From Borborobacter arsenicus (GTDB taxonomy: Bacteria > Pseudomonadota > Alphaproteobacteria > Rhizobiales > Rhizobiaceae): a stretch of DNA of 64,000 bases. Under the pieces are notes generated by a model. It was given only the letters and a program-made list of their open reading frames with translations. It had not been told where the DNA came from and did no database searches. A program made the translations under genes and the position numbers. This document shows, piece by piece, positions 1 through 10,580 of this stretch. The stretch covers positions 124,001-188,000 of the forward strand of contig NZ_RKST01000006.1 of assembly GCF_003934165.1 (NCBI RefSeq), in the 5' to 3' direction. Every line of letters starts with the position of its first letter. Within the stretch, counting starts at the first letter, position 1.

Positions 1-189
1 CAGGCGCGGCGACCCGAAGGTCGCGATGGAGAATTCGACGAGATAGTAGAGCGCGCCGACGGCATAGCAGCAGGCAATCCAGCGCGCCGCCATCTCCTTG
101 CGGTCATAGACAGCAACCAGCGCAAAGGATGCAGACAACAGACCCGCGACGGCCAGATTGATTGCCAGGATGAATCCTCCGCCATTCAT
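1..189 (-). CDS. N-terminal fragment of a membrane protein, probably a GGDEF-type diguanylate cyclase (partial)
   Basis: An open frame begins with ATG at 189 on the minus strand (MNGGGFILAINLAVAGLL...) and runs off the left edge without a stop. The visible 63 residues form hydrophobic helices broken by a charged turn (YDRKEMAARW). This layout resembles the N-terminal membrane sensor of rhizobial GGDEF proteins, and the next gene on the same strand is a GGDEF protein. The catalytic domain is outside the window, so the GGDEF assignment rests on N-terminal resemblance and on the neighbour only. Confidence 0.5.
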   Translation of the reverse strand, partial: MNGGGFILAINLAVAGLLSASFALVAVYDRKEMAARWIACCYAVGALYYLVEFSIATFGSPRL

Positions 190-318
190 GCGTCGCGCGC
201 TCCCTTGTCGGCGGAAACAATCACGTTTCGCCAAAAAAGCGGTTAACGCGCGATTTGCGGGTCGTATTTTTCAGCTGCCAGGCTGATCAATTTTTCGGTT
301 TCGGCGTGACCCTTGCCC

Positions 319-1488
319 TCACGGCCGCAGCGCTGAAGCACTCCGCCCGTTGACATGCTGATGGGCAAGACAGACGCTGTCGCGACCGCCCTTCTTGGCC
401 TTGTAAAGGGCATCGTCGGCGCGGCAGATCAGCCCGGCAAGGTCTTCGCCCATGCCGAGGGCAGCGACGCCGAAACTTGCGGTGACCCTTCCGGGATTTG
501 CCGACAGGCCGAGGATACCGTCCCGCGAGAAGGATGCTCTTACGCCTTCGGCAAAAAGCCGCGCCGTCGCCAGGTCGACAGCCGGCAGGACGACCGCAAA
601 CTCCTCGCCCCCGATGCGGGCAACAACGGCGCCCTTGCCGCCTGCGGCACGCAAATGGGCGCCAAAGGCGGAGATCACCCGGTCGCCGACCGAATGGCCA
701 TAGGTGTCGTTGATCGCCTTGAAGTGATCGAGATCGGCGAGCACCAGGGCAACCGGCAATCCCTTGCGCACCGACTGATCCAGACAGAGCAGCGCCTCAC
801 CCTCGAAGCCGCGGCGATTGAGCAGTCCCGACAATGGGTCGGTGTGGGATTCGGTCTGCAACTCCTCAAAAACGTCCATCGCGATGCCGGTGACGAGGCA
901 AAGGGTGATCAGCACCGAGAAAAGCACCGCTGAGAAATTCAGGAACACCCAGGATGCGGACGTGTAGAAATCCGAATAGCTTTCGTCATAGGAACCATCG
1001 AGCCAGACGGTGATGATAGGGCGGATAAGGAAATTGAACCCGCCCAGGATCGCCACCACCATCAGGGCGCGGTCGGCAAGCTGGTTGCGTACCGATGCGC
1101 GCAATTCGGCCGCCACCACGAAGGCCACCGCCGCGAAGGTGAAATTGACGGCGAAGAGGCGCTTGATCAGGCTCGGATCGACAAACATGAACCATGATAG
1201 GGCCGCCATGCCAACCAGCACCAGGCCGCCAAGGACGGGCCATGGCACCTGCCGGCCCTGACGCGCGATCATCGCCGTCGACAGGCCGAGCACGGCCACC
1301 GCAAACAGCGAATTGGCGAGGAATTTGGTGCCCAGAAGGCCAATTGGCAAAGTCACATAATGGAGCAGGAAACCGCCGCCAACGGCCAGGTAGGAGAGGC
1401 AGAGGATCAGAATATATTTGCGCTGGCGCTGATAGGTCCAAAGCACGAAGAACGCCATCGCCAGGATGGCCGACAGCATCGGCATCAA
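319..1488 (-). CDS. Membrane-anchored diguanylate cyclase (GGDEF)
   Basis: Predicted to make cyclic di-GMP from two GTP. The N-terminal ~200 residues hold about six hydrophobic helices. A GGDEF domain follows, with DPLSGLLNRRGF, DLDHFKAINDTYGH and the active-site signature RIGGEEF, and it ends with ADDALYKAKKGGRD. The R-x-x-D inhibitory I-site expected five residues before GGEEF is not visible, so product inhibition may be absent. The listed start at 1488 is TTG with an ATG directly after it. The frame stays open upstream (GWELFIEF...), so the true start may lie further 5' at a non-canonical codon. It lies beside another likely GGDEF fragment and may be its paralogue. Confidence 0.88.
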   Translation of the reverse strand: MMPMLSAILAMAFFVLWTYQRQRKYILILCLSYLAVGGGFLLHYVTLPIGLLGTKFLANSLFAVAVLGLSTAMIARQGRQVPWPVLGGLVLVGMAALSWFMFVDPSLIKRLFAVNFTFAAVAFVVAAELRASVRNQLADRALMVVAILGGFNFLIRPIITVWLDGSYDESYSDFYTSASWVFLNFSAVLFSVLITLCLVTGIAMDVFEELQTESHTDPLSGLLNRRGFEGEALLCLDQSVRKGLPVALVLADLDHFKAINDTYGHSVGDRVISAFGAHLRAAGGKGAVVARIGGEEFAVVLPAVDLATARLFAEGVRASFSRDGILGLSANPGRVTASFGVAALGMGEDLAGLICRADDALYKAKKGGRDSVCLAHQHVNGRSASALRP

Positions 1489-1680
1489 GAATTCAATGAA
1501 TAGTTCCCAGCCCAGGATACTGCCCGCTGCTCCGCCCGCGATAGCAGCACACTAGCGCGAAGGGCCAAACAACCGGTTAAGCGGCAGGCCACAATCCGGC
1601 GCAAAGGCAAAAAAGAGCGGGCATTGTGAGGCGGGGTTCGCTGGGGCGACCGGACAGATGCCGACCGCCCCATGCAAGCT

Positions 1681-3090
1681 TTACTGCCAGTCTCGAATGT
1701 CGACGAAACGGCCGGCGATCGCGGCAGCCGCGGCCATGGCCGGCGACACCAGATGGGTACGGCCCTTGAAGCCCTGGCGGCCCTCGAAATTGCGATTCGA
1801 GGTGGAGGCGCAGCGCTCATGCGGCTTCAGCCGGTCGTCATTCATGGCAAGGCACATGGAGCAGCCCGGCTCGCGCCAGTCGAAGCCGGCCTCGATGAAG
1901 ATCTTGTCGAGCCCTTCGGCCTCGGCCTGTTCCTTCACCAGGCCGGAACCCGGAACGATCATGGCGTTGACGCGCGGATTGACTTGTCTGCCCTTGGCGA
2001 CGGCAGCCACGGCGCGCAGGTCTTCGATGCGGCCATTGGTGCAGGAGCCGATGAAAACCCGGTCGATCTCGATGTCGGTGATCTTGGTGCCGGCGGTCAG
2101 CCCCATATATTCGAGCGCGCGCTTCTTGGAATTGCGCTTGTTCTCGTCCTCGATGAGATCGGGATCGGGAACCACGCCGGTGACGGCCACAACATCCTCG
2201 GGCGAGGAGCCCCAGGTGACGATCGGCGGCAGTTTGGCTGCGTCGAGCACCACCACCTTGTCGAAATGCGCGCCTTCATCCGTCTTCAGCGTCTTCCAAT
2301 AGTCGAGCGCCATGTCCCACGCATGGCCCTTCGGCGCACGCGGCTTGTCCTTGACATAGGCGAAGGTCGTTTCGTCGGGCGCAATCAGGCCAGCGCGGGC
2401 GCCACCCTCGATCGACATGTTGCAGACCGTCATGCGGCCTTCCATAGACAGCGCGCGGATCGCCTCGCCGGCATATTCGATGACATAGCCGGTGCCGCCG
2501 GCGGTGCCGATCTCGCCGATGATGGCAAGGATGATGTCCTTGGCGGTGACGCCCTCAGGCAGTTGCCCGTCGACGCGCACCAGCATGTTCTTGGCCTTCT
2601 GCTGGATCAGCGTCTGGGTGGCTAGGACGTGCTCGACCTCGGAGGTGCCGATGCCATGGGCAAGCGCGCCGAAAGCGCCATGAGTCGAGGTGTGGCTGTC
2701 GCCGCAGACGATGGTCATGCCGGGCAGCGTGAAGCCCTGCTCCGGTCCGATGATATGGACGATGCCCTGGCGGCGATCCTTCTCGGAATAATATTCGACG
2801 CCGAAGTCGGCGGCATTCTTTGCCAGCGCCTCGACCTGGATGCGGCTTTCCTCGTTCTTGATGCCGTTGACGCGATCGGGCGAGGTCGGCACGTTGTGAT
2901 CGACCACGGCCAGCGTCCGCTCCGGATGGCGGACATTGCGGCCCGACATGCGCAGCCCCTCGAAGGCCTGCGGACTGGTGACCTCATGCACGAGATGTCG
3001 GTCGATATAGAGCAGGCAGGTGCCGTCGTCCTGGCGGTCGACGACGTGGTCGTCGAATATCTTGTCGTAGAGGGTGCGTGGTGCGTTCAT
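1681..3090 (-). CDS. leuC: 3-isopropylmalate dehydratase large subunit
   Basis: Isomerises 2-isopropylmalate to 3-isopropylmalate in leucine biosynthesis, as a heterodimer with LeuD (not in the window). The 469-aa protein has the aconitase-family layout. The [4Fe-4S] ligands are visible as the single Cys in FIGSCTNGR and the CxxC in [11 protein letters not shown]. The ATG at 3090 ([17 protein letters not shown]) is chosen because the family starts here; the longer frame adds 23 residues unlike LeuC. There is no leuD beside it, and leuC stands alone on this strand. Confidence 0.97.
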   Translation of the reverse strand: MNAPRTLYDKIFDDHVVDRQDDGTCLLYIDRHLVHEVTSPQAFEGLRMSGRNVRHPERTLAVVDHNVPTSPDRVNGIKNEESRIQVEALAKNAADFGVEYYSEKDRRQGIVHIIGPEQGFTLPGMTIVCGDSHTSTHGAFGALAHGIGTSEVEHVLATQTLIQQKAKNMLVRVDGQLPEGVTAKDIILAIIGEIGTAGGTGYVIEYAGEAIRALSMEGRMTVCNMSIEGGARAGLIAPDETTFAYVKDKPRAPKGHAWDMALDYWKTLKTDEGAHFDKVVVLDAAKLPPIVTWGSSPEDVVAVTGVVPDPDLIEDENKRNSKKRALEYMGLTAGTKITDIEIDRVFIGSCTNGRIEDLRAVAAVAKGRQVNPRVNAMIVPGSGLVKEQAEAEGLDKIFIEAGFDWREPGCSMCLAMNDDRLKPHERCASTSNRNFEGRQGFKGRTHLVSPAMAAAAAIAGRFVDIRDWQ

Positions 3091-3374
3091 GATCTGACAT
3101 CCGTCGATGTATCGGGAGTTCTGGAACCAATGGCCGGCATGCCGCCGGAAATCTCGCAAACGAGACGCGAAAGCTCAGGAAAGTCGGCAGCTAAGCGCGC
3201 CTGAAATCCGGGCAAAGAACCGGCTGGGCAGGCGCTTGTGGTCCTGCAGCACGAAGCCCTTATAGGCCGGATGTCCGAAAAGCTCTTCCATTCAGCCGCT
3301 CATACCAATCTTTCGGCATTTCGGCAATCGCAACGGCATGCCTGCCTGCACAAGCCGCTCCGGCATTGCAATAC

Positions 3375-3926
3375 TCAGGACCGGCCAGCCTTTCCCTTCG
3401 TCTTCTTCAGGCTCTCCATCGGCTTTTCGCCCTCTTCGCTGCCAGCCGGCGGGCGGGAGGGGCTTCGTACTTCAAGGCGCTGCAGGAAGCCCAGGACGAC
3501 CAGGGCGACAAAGGTTGCAAAACCTGCGATCTGCCAAAGCCCGAATCCGCAAGCAACGCCGATAGCGCCGGCAAGCCACATGCCGGCCCCCGTGGTCAGG
3601 CCGTGCACCTCGCCGCGCGCAAACAGGATCGTGCCGGCAGCCAGGAAGGCCACCCCGGCAGTCACCGCCTCCACCGCACGGATCGGGTCGAAGCGGGACG
3701 CTTCCGAGGCGAACATCGGCGCATGGATGATCTCTATGGTGAGTATGGAGAAGGTCGCGGCGGCCACGCACACCAAAATATGGGTTCGCAAACCGGCCGG
3801 CCGGTTTCGCCATTCACGCTCGAAACCGATGAGGGCGCCAAAGACCGCCGCAAGCAGCAACCGCGCCATGATGACCGGGAACGAGGTCCAGGTCGGATGG
3901 CCGAATTCCTCGATAAGCTGCTCCAT
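3375..3926 (-). CDS. MgtC/SapB family membrane protein
   Basis: A small polytopic membrane protein of the MgtC/SapB family. Members are linked to magnesium limitation and to modulation of the F-type ATP synthase, though the role of this copy is unknown. The family signature is visible: ALIGFEREWRNRPAGLRTH, then GVAFLAAGTI and GLTTGAGMWLAGAIG, with about five hydrophobic helices. The C-terminal ~30 residues are charged and lie outside the family core. The start at 3926 (MEQLIEEFG) has GGAAAGGG just upstream; a frame 11 residues longer exists. Confidence 0.85.
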   Translation of the reverse strand: MEQLIEEFGHPTWTSFPVIMARLLLAAVFGALIGFEREWRNRPAGLRTHILVCVAAATFSILTIEIIHAPMFASEASRFDPIRAVEAVTAGVAFLAAGTILFARGEVHGLTTGAGMWLAGAIGVACGFGLWQIAGFATFVALVVLGFLQRLEVRSPSRPPAGSEEGEKPMESLKKTKGKAGRS

Positions 3927-4063
3927 GGACCCTTTCCGTGACGATGCCGCGTAACGCACCGCGAGGGCTACGGGTTCCCGAGCCGGCTAGATCAGCACGC
4001 CCGCTTCACCGCGGCAAAAGCACGGAAAGGCCCGAAAAGTCTGCAACTTTTCGGGATCATACC

Positions 4064-5338
4064 CTAAGCGTAGATCGGGAAGCGGCGGCAGAGCTCGCGC
4101 ACCTCGCCCAGCACCGCGGCCTCTACAACCGCGTCGCCTTCAGCGCCCTTCTCAGCTAGCGCGTCAATGACTTTGAGGATCAATTCGCCGATGCGACGGA
4201 ACTCCGCCTCGCCGAGGCCGCGCGTGGTGCCCGCCGAGGTGCCGAGGCGCACGCCGGAGGTCACCGCCGGCTTTTCCGGATCGAAGGGGATCGAATTCTT
4301 GTTGCAGGTGAGACCGGCGCGCTCCAGCGCCTGTTCGGCATCGCGGCCCTTCACGCCCTTCGGCCGCAGATCGACCAGCACCATATGGCAGTCGGTGCCG
4401 CCCGAGACGATGTCGAGCCCACCGGCAAGCAGTGTCTGGCTGAGCGCCTTGGCATTGGCGACAACCTGCCCGGCATAGGCCTTGAACTGAGGCTGCAAGG
4501 CTTCGCCGAAGGCTACGGCCTTGGCGGCAATCACGTGCATCAGCGGACCGCCCTGATTGCCCGGAAACACCGCCGAATTGAACTTTTTGGCCAGCGCTTC
4601 GTCATTGGTCAGGATCATGCCGCCGCGCGGCCCGCGCAGCGTCTTGTGGGTGGTGGTGGTCACCACATGGGCATGCGGCAGCGGCTCGGGATAGAGCCCG
4701 GCCGCGACCAGCCCGGCATAATGGGCCATGTCGACCATCAGCCAGGCACCGATCTCGTCGGCGATGCGACGGAAGGCGGCAAAGTCGATGGCGCGCGGAT
4801 AGGCGGATGCACCGGCAACGATCAGCTTCGGCCGCATCTCAAGCGCGCGGGCGCGCAGATCGTCATAGTCGATCTGCTGGTCGGACTGGCGCACCTCATA
4901 GCTGACCACGTCGAACCACTTGCCGGACATAGTGACGGGCGAGCCATGGGTAAGATGGCCGCCATGGGCGAGCGACATGCCCATAATGCGGTCGCCCGGC
5001 GACAGCAGCGCCAGGAACACCGCCTGGTTGGCCTGCGCGCCCGAATGCGGCTGGACATTGGCAAAGCCGCAATTGAACAGCTTCTTGGCCCGCTCGATGG
5101 CCAGCGTCTCGACCTCGTCGACAAATTCGCAGCCGCCATAATAGCGGCGGCCCGGATAGCCTTCGGCATATTTGTTGGTCAGCACCGAGCCCTGCGCGAT
5201 AAGGACATCTCGCGACACGATGTTTTCCGAGGCGATCAGTTCGATCTGGTTTTGCTGGCGATCGAGTTCCCGGCCGATGGCGGCGGCAATCTCGGAATCC
5301 CCCAGCGAGGCGTCGAGGTTGGTCTGGTGCAGGGTCAT
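4064..5338 (-). CDS. glyA: Serine hydroxymethyltransferase
   Basis: A PLP enzyme that interconverts serine and glycine with tetrahydrofolate and 5,10-methylene-THF. The 424-aa protein shows [11 protein letters not shown] near the N-terminus and the PLP-lysine motif [11 protein letters not shown]. Of two adjacent ATGs, the second (5338) is preferred because GGAGG lies 5 nt upstream of it but only 2 nt from the first. It is the last gene after soxBDAG. That context suggests it serves sarcosine breakdown, using the glycine and methylene-THF released by sarcosine oxidase to form serine. Confidence 0.96.
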   Translation of the reverse strand: MTLHQTNLDASLGDSEIAAAIGRELDRQQNQIELIASENIVSRDVLIAQGSVLTNKYAEGYPGRRYYGGCEFVDEVETLAIERAKKLFNCGFANVQPHSGAQANQAVFLALLSPGDRIMGMSLAHGGHLTHGSPVTMSGKWFDVVSYEVRQSDQQIDYDDLRARALEMRPKLIVAGASAYPRAIDFAAFRRIADEIGAWLMVDMAHYAGLVAAGLYPEPLPHAHVVTTTTHKTLRGPRGGMILTNDEALAKKFNSAVFPGNQGGPLMHVIAAKAVAFGEALQPQFKAYAGQVVANAKALSQTLLAGGLDIVSGGTDCHMVLVDLRPKGVKGRDAEQALERAGLTCNKNSIPFDPEKPAVTSGVRLGTSAGTTRGLGEAEFRRIGELILKVIDALAEKGAEGDAVVEAAVLGEVRELCRRFPIYA

Positions 5339-5351
5339 CATTACCTCCAAT

Positions 5352-5909
5352 TCAGATTTCGAGCGCAATCTCGCGGCCTGCCGCCTGCAGGATGCCCCAG
5401 ACGTGATCGGCAAAGGATTGCCAGACCTCGATGCGGAAGCTGTCCTGGCCCTGGCGGATCAGGACGATCTGCGCCTTGTCGAAAATGGTGCGGGTGGCAC
5501 TGCCGACAGCCATTTCGTCGAGGTCGAGCGGGCAGGCGGAGCGCAGCGCCAGAGCCGCATCCCTGCCCTCCACAACGATGCCTACCTCGCGGTGGCTGAT
5601 ATCGACCAGGCTGTGCGGCACCTTGGCATAGAGCGCGGCAAAAGCAGCTTCGAGCGCGTCGCGCTCGTCCAGCGGCGCCATCAACTGCCATTCGTCCGGC
5701 CCGAGGCAAAGGGCCAACCGGCCGCCGGCAGCGGTCATCCCGCCGATCTGTTTCGGCAGTGCGACGCCGAATGCCTTGCCGGCCTGAGCGATGCCCTCTT
5801 CGGCGATGCGCAGGCTGAAGCGGGTGCAATCATCGGCCATTGCGATGGCGAGAGCGCTATCGGGGGCGGCGATACGGCTTCCCTCAAGGCGGCGATATTC
5901 CTGCAGCAT
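5352..5909 (-). CDS. soxG: Sarcosine oxidase gamma subunit
   Basis: The smaller accessory subunit of heterotetrameric sarcosine oxidase, with a GcvT/YgfZ-like fold. The 185-aa protein contains [15 protein letters not shown] and [16 protein letters not shown], which are typical of SoxG. It starts 11 nt downstream of the soxA stop and ends 13 nt before the glyA start, so it is part of the same operon. The assignment comes from its position in the soxBDAG order together with these motifs. Confidence 0.92.
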   Translation of the reverse strand: MLQEYRRLEGSRIAAPDSALAIAMADDCTRFSLRIAEEGIAQAGKAFGVALPKQIGGMTAAGGRLALCLGPDEWQLMAPLDERDALEAAFAALYAKVPHSLVDISHREVGIVVEGRDAALALRSACPLDLDEMAVGSATRTIFDKAQIVLIRQGQDSFRIEVWQSFADHVWGILQAAGREIALEI

Positions 5910-5920
5910 AGCAACGTTCC

Positions 5921-8920
5921 TTAAGCGTTGAGGCGCTTGTTTTCAGGGTCGAGAAACACCGTGCCGGTGATCTCGGCGGCATGTGCCTTGCCCGGCATCG
6001 GCACATGGATGGTCTGGCCCTGGCGCGCGCGTCCGCCCTCGATGACGGCAAGTGCGATCGAACGGCCTAGCGCCTCGCTCCAATAGGATGAAGTGACATG
6101 ACCGATCATCTTCATCGGCAAAGCCTGGCTGGGATCGTCGACGATCTGCGCACCCTCCTCCAGCACTGTAGCGGGATCGCGGGTGAGCAGGCCGACCAGC
6201 TGCTTGCGGCCGGGGCTCAGCATGTCGGACCGCGTCAGCGAACGCTTGCCGACGAAATCCGGCTTGGCCTTGCCGATCGCCCAGCCGAGCCCGGCATCGT
6301 CCGGGGTCAGCGTGCCGTCGGTATCCTGGCCGACCACGATATAGCCCTTCTCGGCGCGCAGCACATGCATGGTCTCGGTGCCATAAGGCGTGATGTCGTA
6401 TTGGCGCCCCGCCTCATAGAGCGTTTCCCAGACGGCACGGCCATAGCGCGACGGCACATTGATCTCGAAGCCGAGCTCGCCGGTGAAGGAGACGCGGAAC
6501 AGCCGGGTCGGCACGCCGCAGATCCTCCCTTCAGCCACCGACATATGCGGCAAGGCTGCGTCCGACAGGTCGATGCCTTCCACGAAAGGCTCGATCAGTT
6601 TGCGTGCATTAGGCCCGTTGAGGGCGATGACAGCCCATTGCTCGGTGGTGGAGGTGAGCCAGACCTTCAGATCGGGCCACTCGGTCTGCAGATAATCCTC
6701 CATCATGGCCAGCACGCGCGCCGCGCCGCCGCTGGTGGTGGTGACATGGAAGCGATCAGCGCTCAGGCGGCCGATGACGCCGTCGTCGCGGATGAAACCG
6801 TCCTCGCCGAGCAGCAGGCCATAGCGGAGCCGCCCCGGCGCGAGCTTCGACCAGGCATTGGTGTACATGCGGTTCATGAATTCGGCCGCATCCGGCCCGA
6901 CAATCTCGATCTTGCCTAGCGTGGACGCATCGAACATGCCGAGCGACTGGCGTGTGGCCCGGCATTCGCGCGCCACGGCCTGATGCATCGTTTCGCCGGG
7001 CCGCGGGAAATACCATGCCCGCCGCCACAGCGAGACAGGCTCGAACACCGCGCCGTTCTCCTCAGCCCAGCCGTCGATTGCCGTCTTTCGCGTCACCTCG
7101 AACAGGGAACCGCGATTATAGCCGGCAAACGCGCCGAAGGTGGTCGGCGTATAGGGCGGGCGGAAGGTTGTCAGGCCCACCGCCGGTGCCGGACGCTTCA
7201 CCGCGTCGGAAGCGATGGCAAGGCCGTTGATGTTGGAGGTCTTGCCCTGATCGGTCGCCATGCCGGTGGTTGTGTAGCGCTTGATGTGCTCGATCGACAG
7301 GAAGCCTTCACGCACCGCAAGCCTGATGTCCTTGGCGGTGACGTCGTTCTGGAAATCGACGAAGGCCTTGGCGCTCGACGGGTTGCGGTCGGTCGGCAAT
7401 TCCCTGACGCTGATGCCGGTGCATTCGAAGTCGCCTTCGACCCGATAGTCGGAGGCCTTTGCCTTGAAGCCGGCATCGGCGGCGGCTTCGGCACCGGCGG
7501 CAGCGCCCTCGCGCAGGGCCCCTGCCAAGCCGAACGTGCCATTGCCGGCGCCGGCGCAGCGGGTTTCTTCGGTCGGCGCGCCGGGCAGGAACATCTGGCG
7601 TTCCTCGTCCCAGTCGAGCTTGCCCTTGGTGTGCGAGAACAGATGGACGCTCGGCGTCCAGCCGCCGCACATCAGCACCGTGTCGCAGGCGATCACACGC
7701 GCGCGGCCTGCCTTGCCATTCGTGCCGACGGGATTGACGCGCACTGCCGAAACCCGCAGCCGACCCCTGGTTCCGGTCGCCGTCCAGCCGGTCAGCACCT
7801 CGATACCATGCGCCCTGGCGAGCCGGACGAGATGGTCCGAAACGGATGAGCGGATATCGACGATGGCCGCGACCTTCACGCCGACTTCGGCCAGATCAAT
7901 CGCGGCAAGCCAGGCGGAATCGTGCGAGGTAACGACCACGGCGCGATTGCCCACCTTCACCCCATAACGGTTGAGATAGGTGCGCGCGGCTCCCGCCAGC
8001 ATGACGCCGGGGCGGTCATTGCCATCGAACACCAACGGCTTTTCGATCGAGCCTTGCGCCAGCACCACCTGCTTTGCGCGCACGCGCCACATGCGCTCGC
8101 GCGGCGCGCCTTCCGGCAATGTGTCCAGGTGGTCAGTCAGCCGCTGGCACAGGCCAAGGAAATTCTCGTGATAATAGCCCATGGCCGTGGTGCGGGTAAG
8201 CACGGTGACATTCTTCAAGGCGGCAAGTTCGTCGCTCGCAGCCTTCAGCCACTGCCAGGCCGGCTGTCCGTCGATGCCTGTATCCGGCTCCGACAGCAGC
8301 GAACCGCCAAGCTCCGCCTGCTCGTCCACCAGAATGACCTTAGCGCCGCTGCGGCCGGCCTCAAGCGCTGCCGCGAGCCCGGCCGGGCCGGAGCCGACCA
8401 CCAGCACGTCGCAATGGGCATAGCGGCTGGCATAGGTGTCGGGGTCCGGCAGCGAAGGCGACTTGCCAAGGCCGGCGGCACCACGAATGAAGGGCTCGTA
8501 GACCTTGTTCCAGAAGCTCTTCGGCCACATGAAGGTCTTGTAGTAGAAGCCGGCCGAAAAAAGCATGTAGAATGCGTCATTGATCGCGCCGACATCGCGC
8601 TTCAGCGAGGGCCAATGGTTCTGGCTGACCGTGCTCAGCCCCTCGAAGACCTCCAGCACGGTGGCACGGGTGTTGGGCTCCGAGCGGCCCACGCCACGGC
8701 TGACGCCGACCAGCGCGTTCGGCTCTTCCGAGCCTGAAGACAGAATGCCGCGCGGCCGGTGATATTTGAACGAGCGGCCGATGAGATGCACGCCATTGGC
8801 GAGCAAGGCCGAGGCGAGCGTATCGCCTTTGCGGCCCTCGAAACGCTGGCCATTGAAGGTGAAGCGGACCGGCTTGCCGTGATCGACCCGGCCCTTTGCG
8901 GATATGCGATGGGTGCTCAT
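5921..8920 (-). CDS. soxA: Sarcosine oxidase alpha subunit
   Basis: The large subunit of tetrameric sarcosine oxidase. It carries the NAD-binding site and the folate-binding domain that receives the methyl-derived C1 unit. The 999-aa protein begins with a ferredoxin-like segment (FTFNGQRFEGRKGDTLASAL), then a dinucleotide-binding motif (VLVVGSGPAGLAAALEAG). It ends with an aminomethyltransferase (GcvT)-like domain from about residue 600. The ATG at 8920 overlaps the soxD stop by 4 nt, so translation is probably coupled. The longer frame to 9103 reads through soxD in another frame and is rejected. Confidence 0.96.
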   Translation of the reverse strand: MSTHRISAKGRVDHGKPVRFTFNGQRFEGRKGDTLASALLANGVHLIGRSFKYHRPRGILSSGSEEPNALVGVSRGVGRSEPNTRATVLEVFEGLSTVSQNHWPSLKRDVGAINDAFYMLFSAGFYYKTFMWPKSFWNKVYEPFIRGAAGLGKSPSLPDPDTYASRYAHCDVLVVGSGPAGLAAALEAGRSGAKVILVDEQAELGGSLLSEPDTGIDGQPAWQWLKAASDELAALKNVTVLTRTTAMGYYHENFLGLCQRLTDHLDTLPEGAPRERMWRVRAKQVVLAQGSIEKPLVFDGNDRPGVMLAGAARTYLNRYGVKVGNRAVVVTSHDSAWLAAIDLAEVGVKVAAIVDIRSSVSDHLVRLARAHGIEVLTGWTATGTRGRLRVSAVRVNPVGTNGKAGRARVIACDTVLMCGGWTPSVHLFSHTKGKLDWDEERQMFLPGAPTEETRCAGAGNGTFGLAGALREGAAAGAEAAADAGFKAKASDYRVEGDFECTGISVRELPTDRNPSSAKAFVDFQNDVTAKDIRLAVREGFLSIEHIKRYTTTGMATDQGKTSNINGLAIASDAVKRPAPAVGLTTFRPPYTPTTFGAFAGYNRGSLFEVTRKTAIDGWAEENGAVFEPVSLWRRAWYFPRPGETMHQAVARECRATRQSLGMFDASTLGKIEIVGPDAAEFMNRMYTNAWSKLAPGRLRYGLLLGEDGFIRDDGVIGRLSADRFHVTTTSGGAARVLAMMEDYLQTEWPDLKVWLTSTTEQWAVIALNGPNARKLIEPFVEGIDLSDAALPHMSVAEGRICGVPTRLFRVSFTGELGFEINVPSRYGRAVWETLYEAGRQYDITPYGTETMHVLRAEKGYIVVGQDTDGTLTPDDAGLGWAIGKAKPDFVGKRSLTRSDMLSPGRKQLVGLLTRDPATVLEEGAQIVDDPSQALPMKMIGHVTSSYWSEALGRSIALAVIEGGRARQGQTIHVPMPGKAHAAEITGTVFLDPENKRLNA

Positions 8921-9219
8921 GAACGTGCCTTCCCGATCTCGGCTTCGCTCGGACGCGGCAAGCCGGCCTTGTAGGTCATGGCGAATTTGTCGCTGACGGT
9001 GTCGCGCACCGCATTGAAGAAGCGGCCGCAGCCATGGATATGGCGCCAGCGCTCGAAATGGGTGCCGCGCGGATTGGAGCGGATAAACAGATGGTCCTTC
9101 CACTGCTCGTCGCTCAGCGCCGAAGGATCCTGCGGGCGGGCGATATGCGCCTCACCGGCATAGGCGAATTCGACTTCGGGGCGCTCGACAGCACAATAGG
9201 GGCATCTTATGAGCAGCAT
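8917..9219 (-). CDS. soxD: Sarcosine oxidase delta subunit
   Basis: The small zinc-binding subunit of tetrameric sarcosine oxidase. The 100-aa protein begins MLLIRCPYCAVERPEVEF and ends its conserved part with RHIHGCGRFFNAVRDT. The Cys and His residues in these two motifs are the expected zinc ligands. It lies 12 nt downstream of soxB and overlaps soxA by the 4-nt ATGA. Confidence 0.95.
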   Translation of the reverse strand: MLLIRCPYCAVERPEVEFAYAGEAHIARPQDPSALSDEQWKDHLFIRSNPRGTHFERWRHIHGCGRFFNAVRDTVSDKFAMTYKAGLPRPSEAEIGKARS

Positions 9220-9231
9220 GTCGTCCCTCCC

Positions 9232-10485
9232 TCAGTGCGCAACGGCGGCGGCCGCCGCCTCGTCGATCAGCCGCCCGGTGGTAAAGCGCTCCAGCGTATA
9301 GGGCGCATTGATCGGGTGCGGCTCACCCCGCGCGATGGTGTGGGCAAAGACATGCGCCGAACCAGGCGTTGCCTTGAAGCCGCCGGTGCCCCAGCCGCAA
9401 TTGACATAGAGGCCTTCAACCGGCGTCTTGCCGATGATCGGCGAGCGGTCGGGCGTGACATCGACGATGCCGCCCCATTTGCGCAGCATGCGCATGCGCG
9501 TGAAGATCGGGAACACTTCGCAGATGGCCGACACGGTATGCTCGATCAGATGCATGCCGCCGCGCTGGCTGTAGGACACATACTGGTCGGTGCCTGAACC
9601 GATGACCAGCTCGCCCTTGTCGGACTGGCTGATATAGGCATGCACCGTGTTGGACATGACCACGCAGGGGAAGACCGGCTTGACCGGCTCCGACACCAGC
9701 GCCTGTAGCGGATAGCTTTCGAGCGGCAGGCGCACCCCGGCCGTATCCATCACCACGGAGGTGCTGCCGGCCGCCGACACGCCAACCTTCTTGGCCTTGA
9801 TGAAGCCGCGCGGCGTATCGACGCCCATAACCTTGCCGGAGGCATCGCGGCGGATCGCCGTCACCGGGCAGTTCTGGATGATATCGACGCCGCGCGCAGC
9901 GGCGGCGCGGGCATAGCCCCAGGCGACCGCATCGTGACGGGCGACGCCGCCACGCCGCTGCAGGGTCGCACCCATCACCGGAAAGCGCGCATCCTTGGCG
10001 ATGTTGAGCGGCGGGCAATATTCCTTCGCCTGCTCGGGCGTCAGCCATTCATTGTCGACGCCATTGAGGCGGTTGGAATGGAGATGGCGCTTGAAGCTCT
10101 GCACATCATGCACGGAATGGGCAAGCATCATCACGCCGCGCTGCGAGAACATGACGTTGTAATTCAGCTCCTGGCTCAGTCCCTCCCAGAGATCGAGCGC
10201 ATGGTCGTAAAGCCTGGCGCTTTCGTCATAGAGGTAGTTGGAGCGGATGATGGTGGTGTTGCGGCCGGTATTGCCGCCGCCGAGCCAGCCCTTCTCGATC
10301 ACCGCGACATTGGTGATGCCGTGCTCCTTGGCCAAATAATAGGCCGCGCCGAGACCATGGCCGCCAGCACCCACGATAATGACGTCATATTCGGCCTTCG
10401 GCTCGGCGTCCGGCCATTGCCTCTGCCAGTTCTTGTTGCCGCTGACCGCATTGCGCAGCAGGGAGGAAAAGGAAAAATGGGTCAT
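9232..10485 (-). CDS. soxB: Sarcosine oxidase beta subunit
   Basis: The flavin-bearing catalytic subunit that oxidises the N-methyl group of sarcosine. The 417-aa DAO-family protein shows the Rossmann motif [18 protein letters not shown] near residue 35 and the later FAD contact [14 protein letters not shown]. It is the first gene of the soxB-D-A-G-glyA operon. The ~95-nt gap to the divergent regulator at 10581 should hold its promoter. Confidence 0.96.
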   Translation of the reverse strand: MTHFSFSSLLRNAVSGNKNWQRQWPDAEPKAEYDVIIVGAGGHGLGAAYYLAKEHGITNVAVIEKGWLGGGNTGRNTTIIRSNYLYDESARLYDHALDLWEGLSQELNYNVMFSQRGVMMLAHSVHDVQSFKRHLHSNRLNGVDNEWLTPEQAKEYCPPLNIAKDARFPVMGATLQRRGGVARHDAVAWGYARAAAARGVDIIQNCPVTAIRRDASGKVMGVDTPRGFIKAKKVGVSAAGSTSVVMDTAGVRLPLESYPLQALVSEPVKPVFPCVVMSNTVHAYISQSDKGELVIGSGTDQYVSYSQRGGMHLIEHTVSAICEVFPIFTRMRMLRKWGGIVDVTPDRSPIIGKTPVEGLYVNCGWGTGGFKATPGSAHVFAHTIARGEPHPINAPYTLERFTTGRLIDEAAAAAVAH

Positions 10486-10580
10486 CGCCGGAACCTGATT
10501 TCACCGTGACGCCGATCTTCGCATCTCTGGCCGGCTTGAACAGAATGGGTGCGTCATCGTAATGTTATCTTTGCGACAGC

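Noticed and set aside
5341-5829. Frames opposite or shifted to soxG, soxA, cas9, tamB and other large genes
   Set aside because: High GC makes long shadow frames. They have no ribosome-binding sites, no family motifs, and lie wholly inside genes with clear homologous features.
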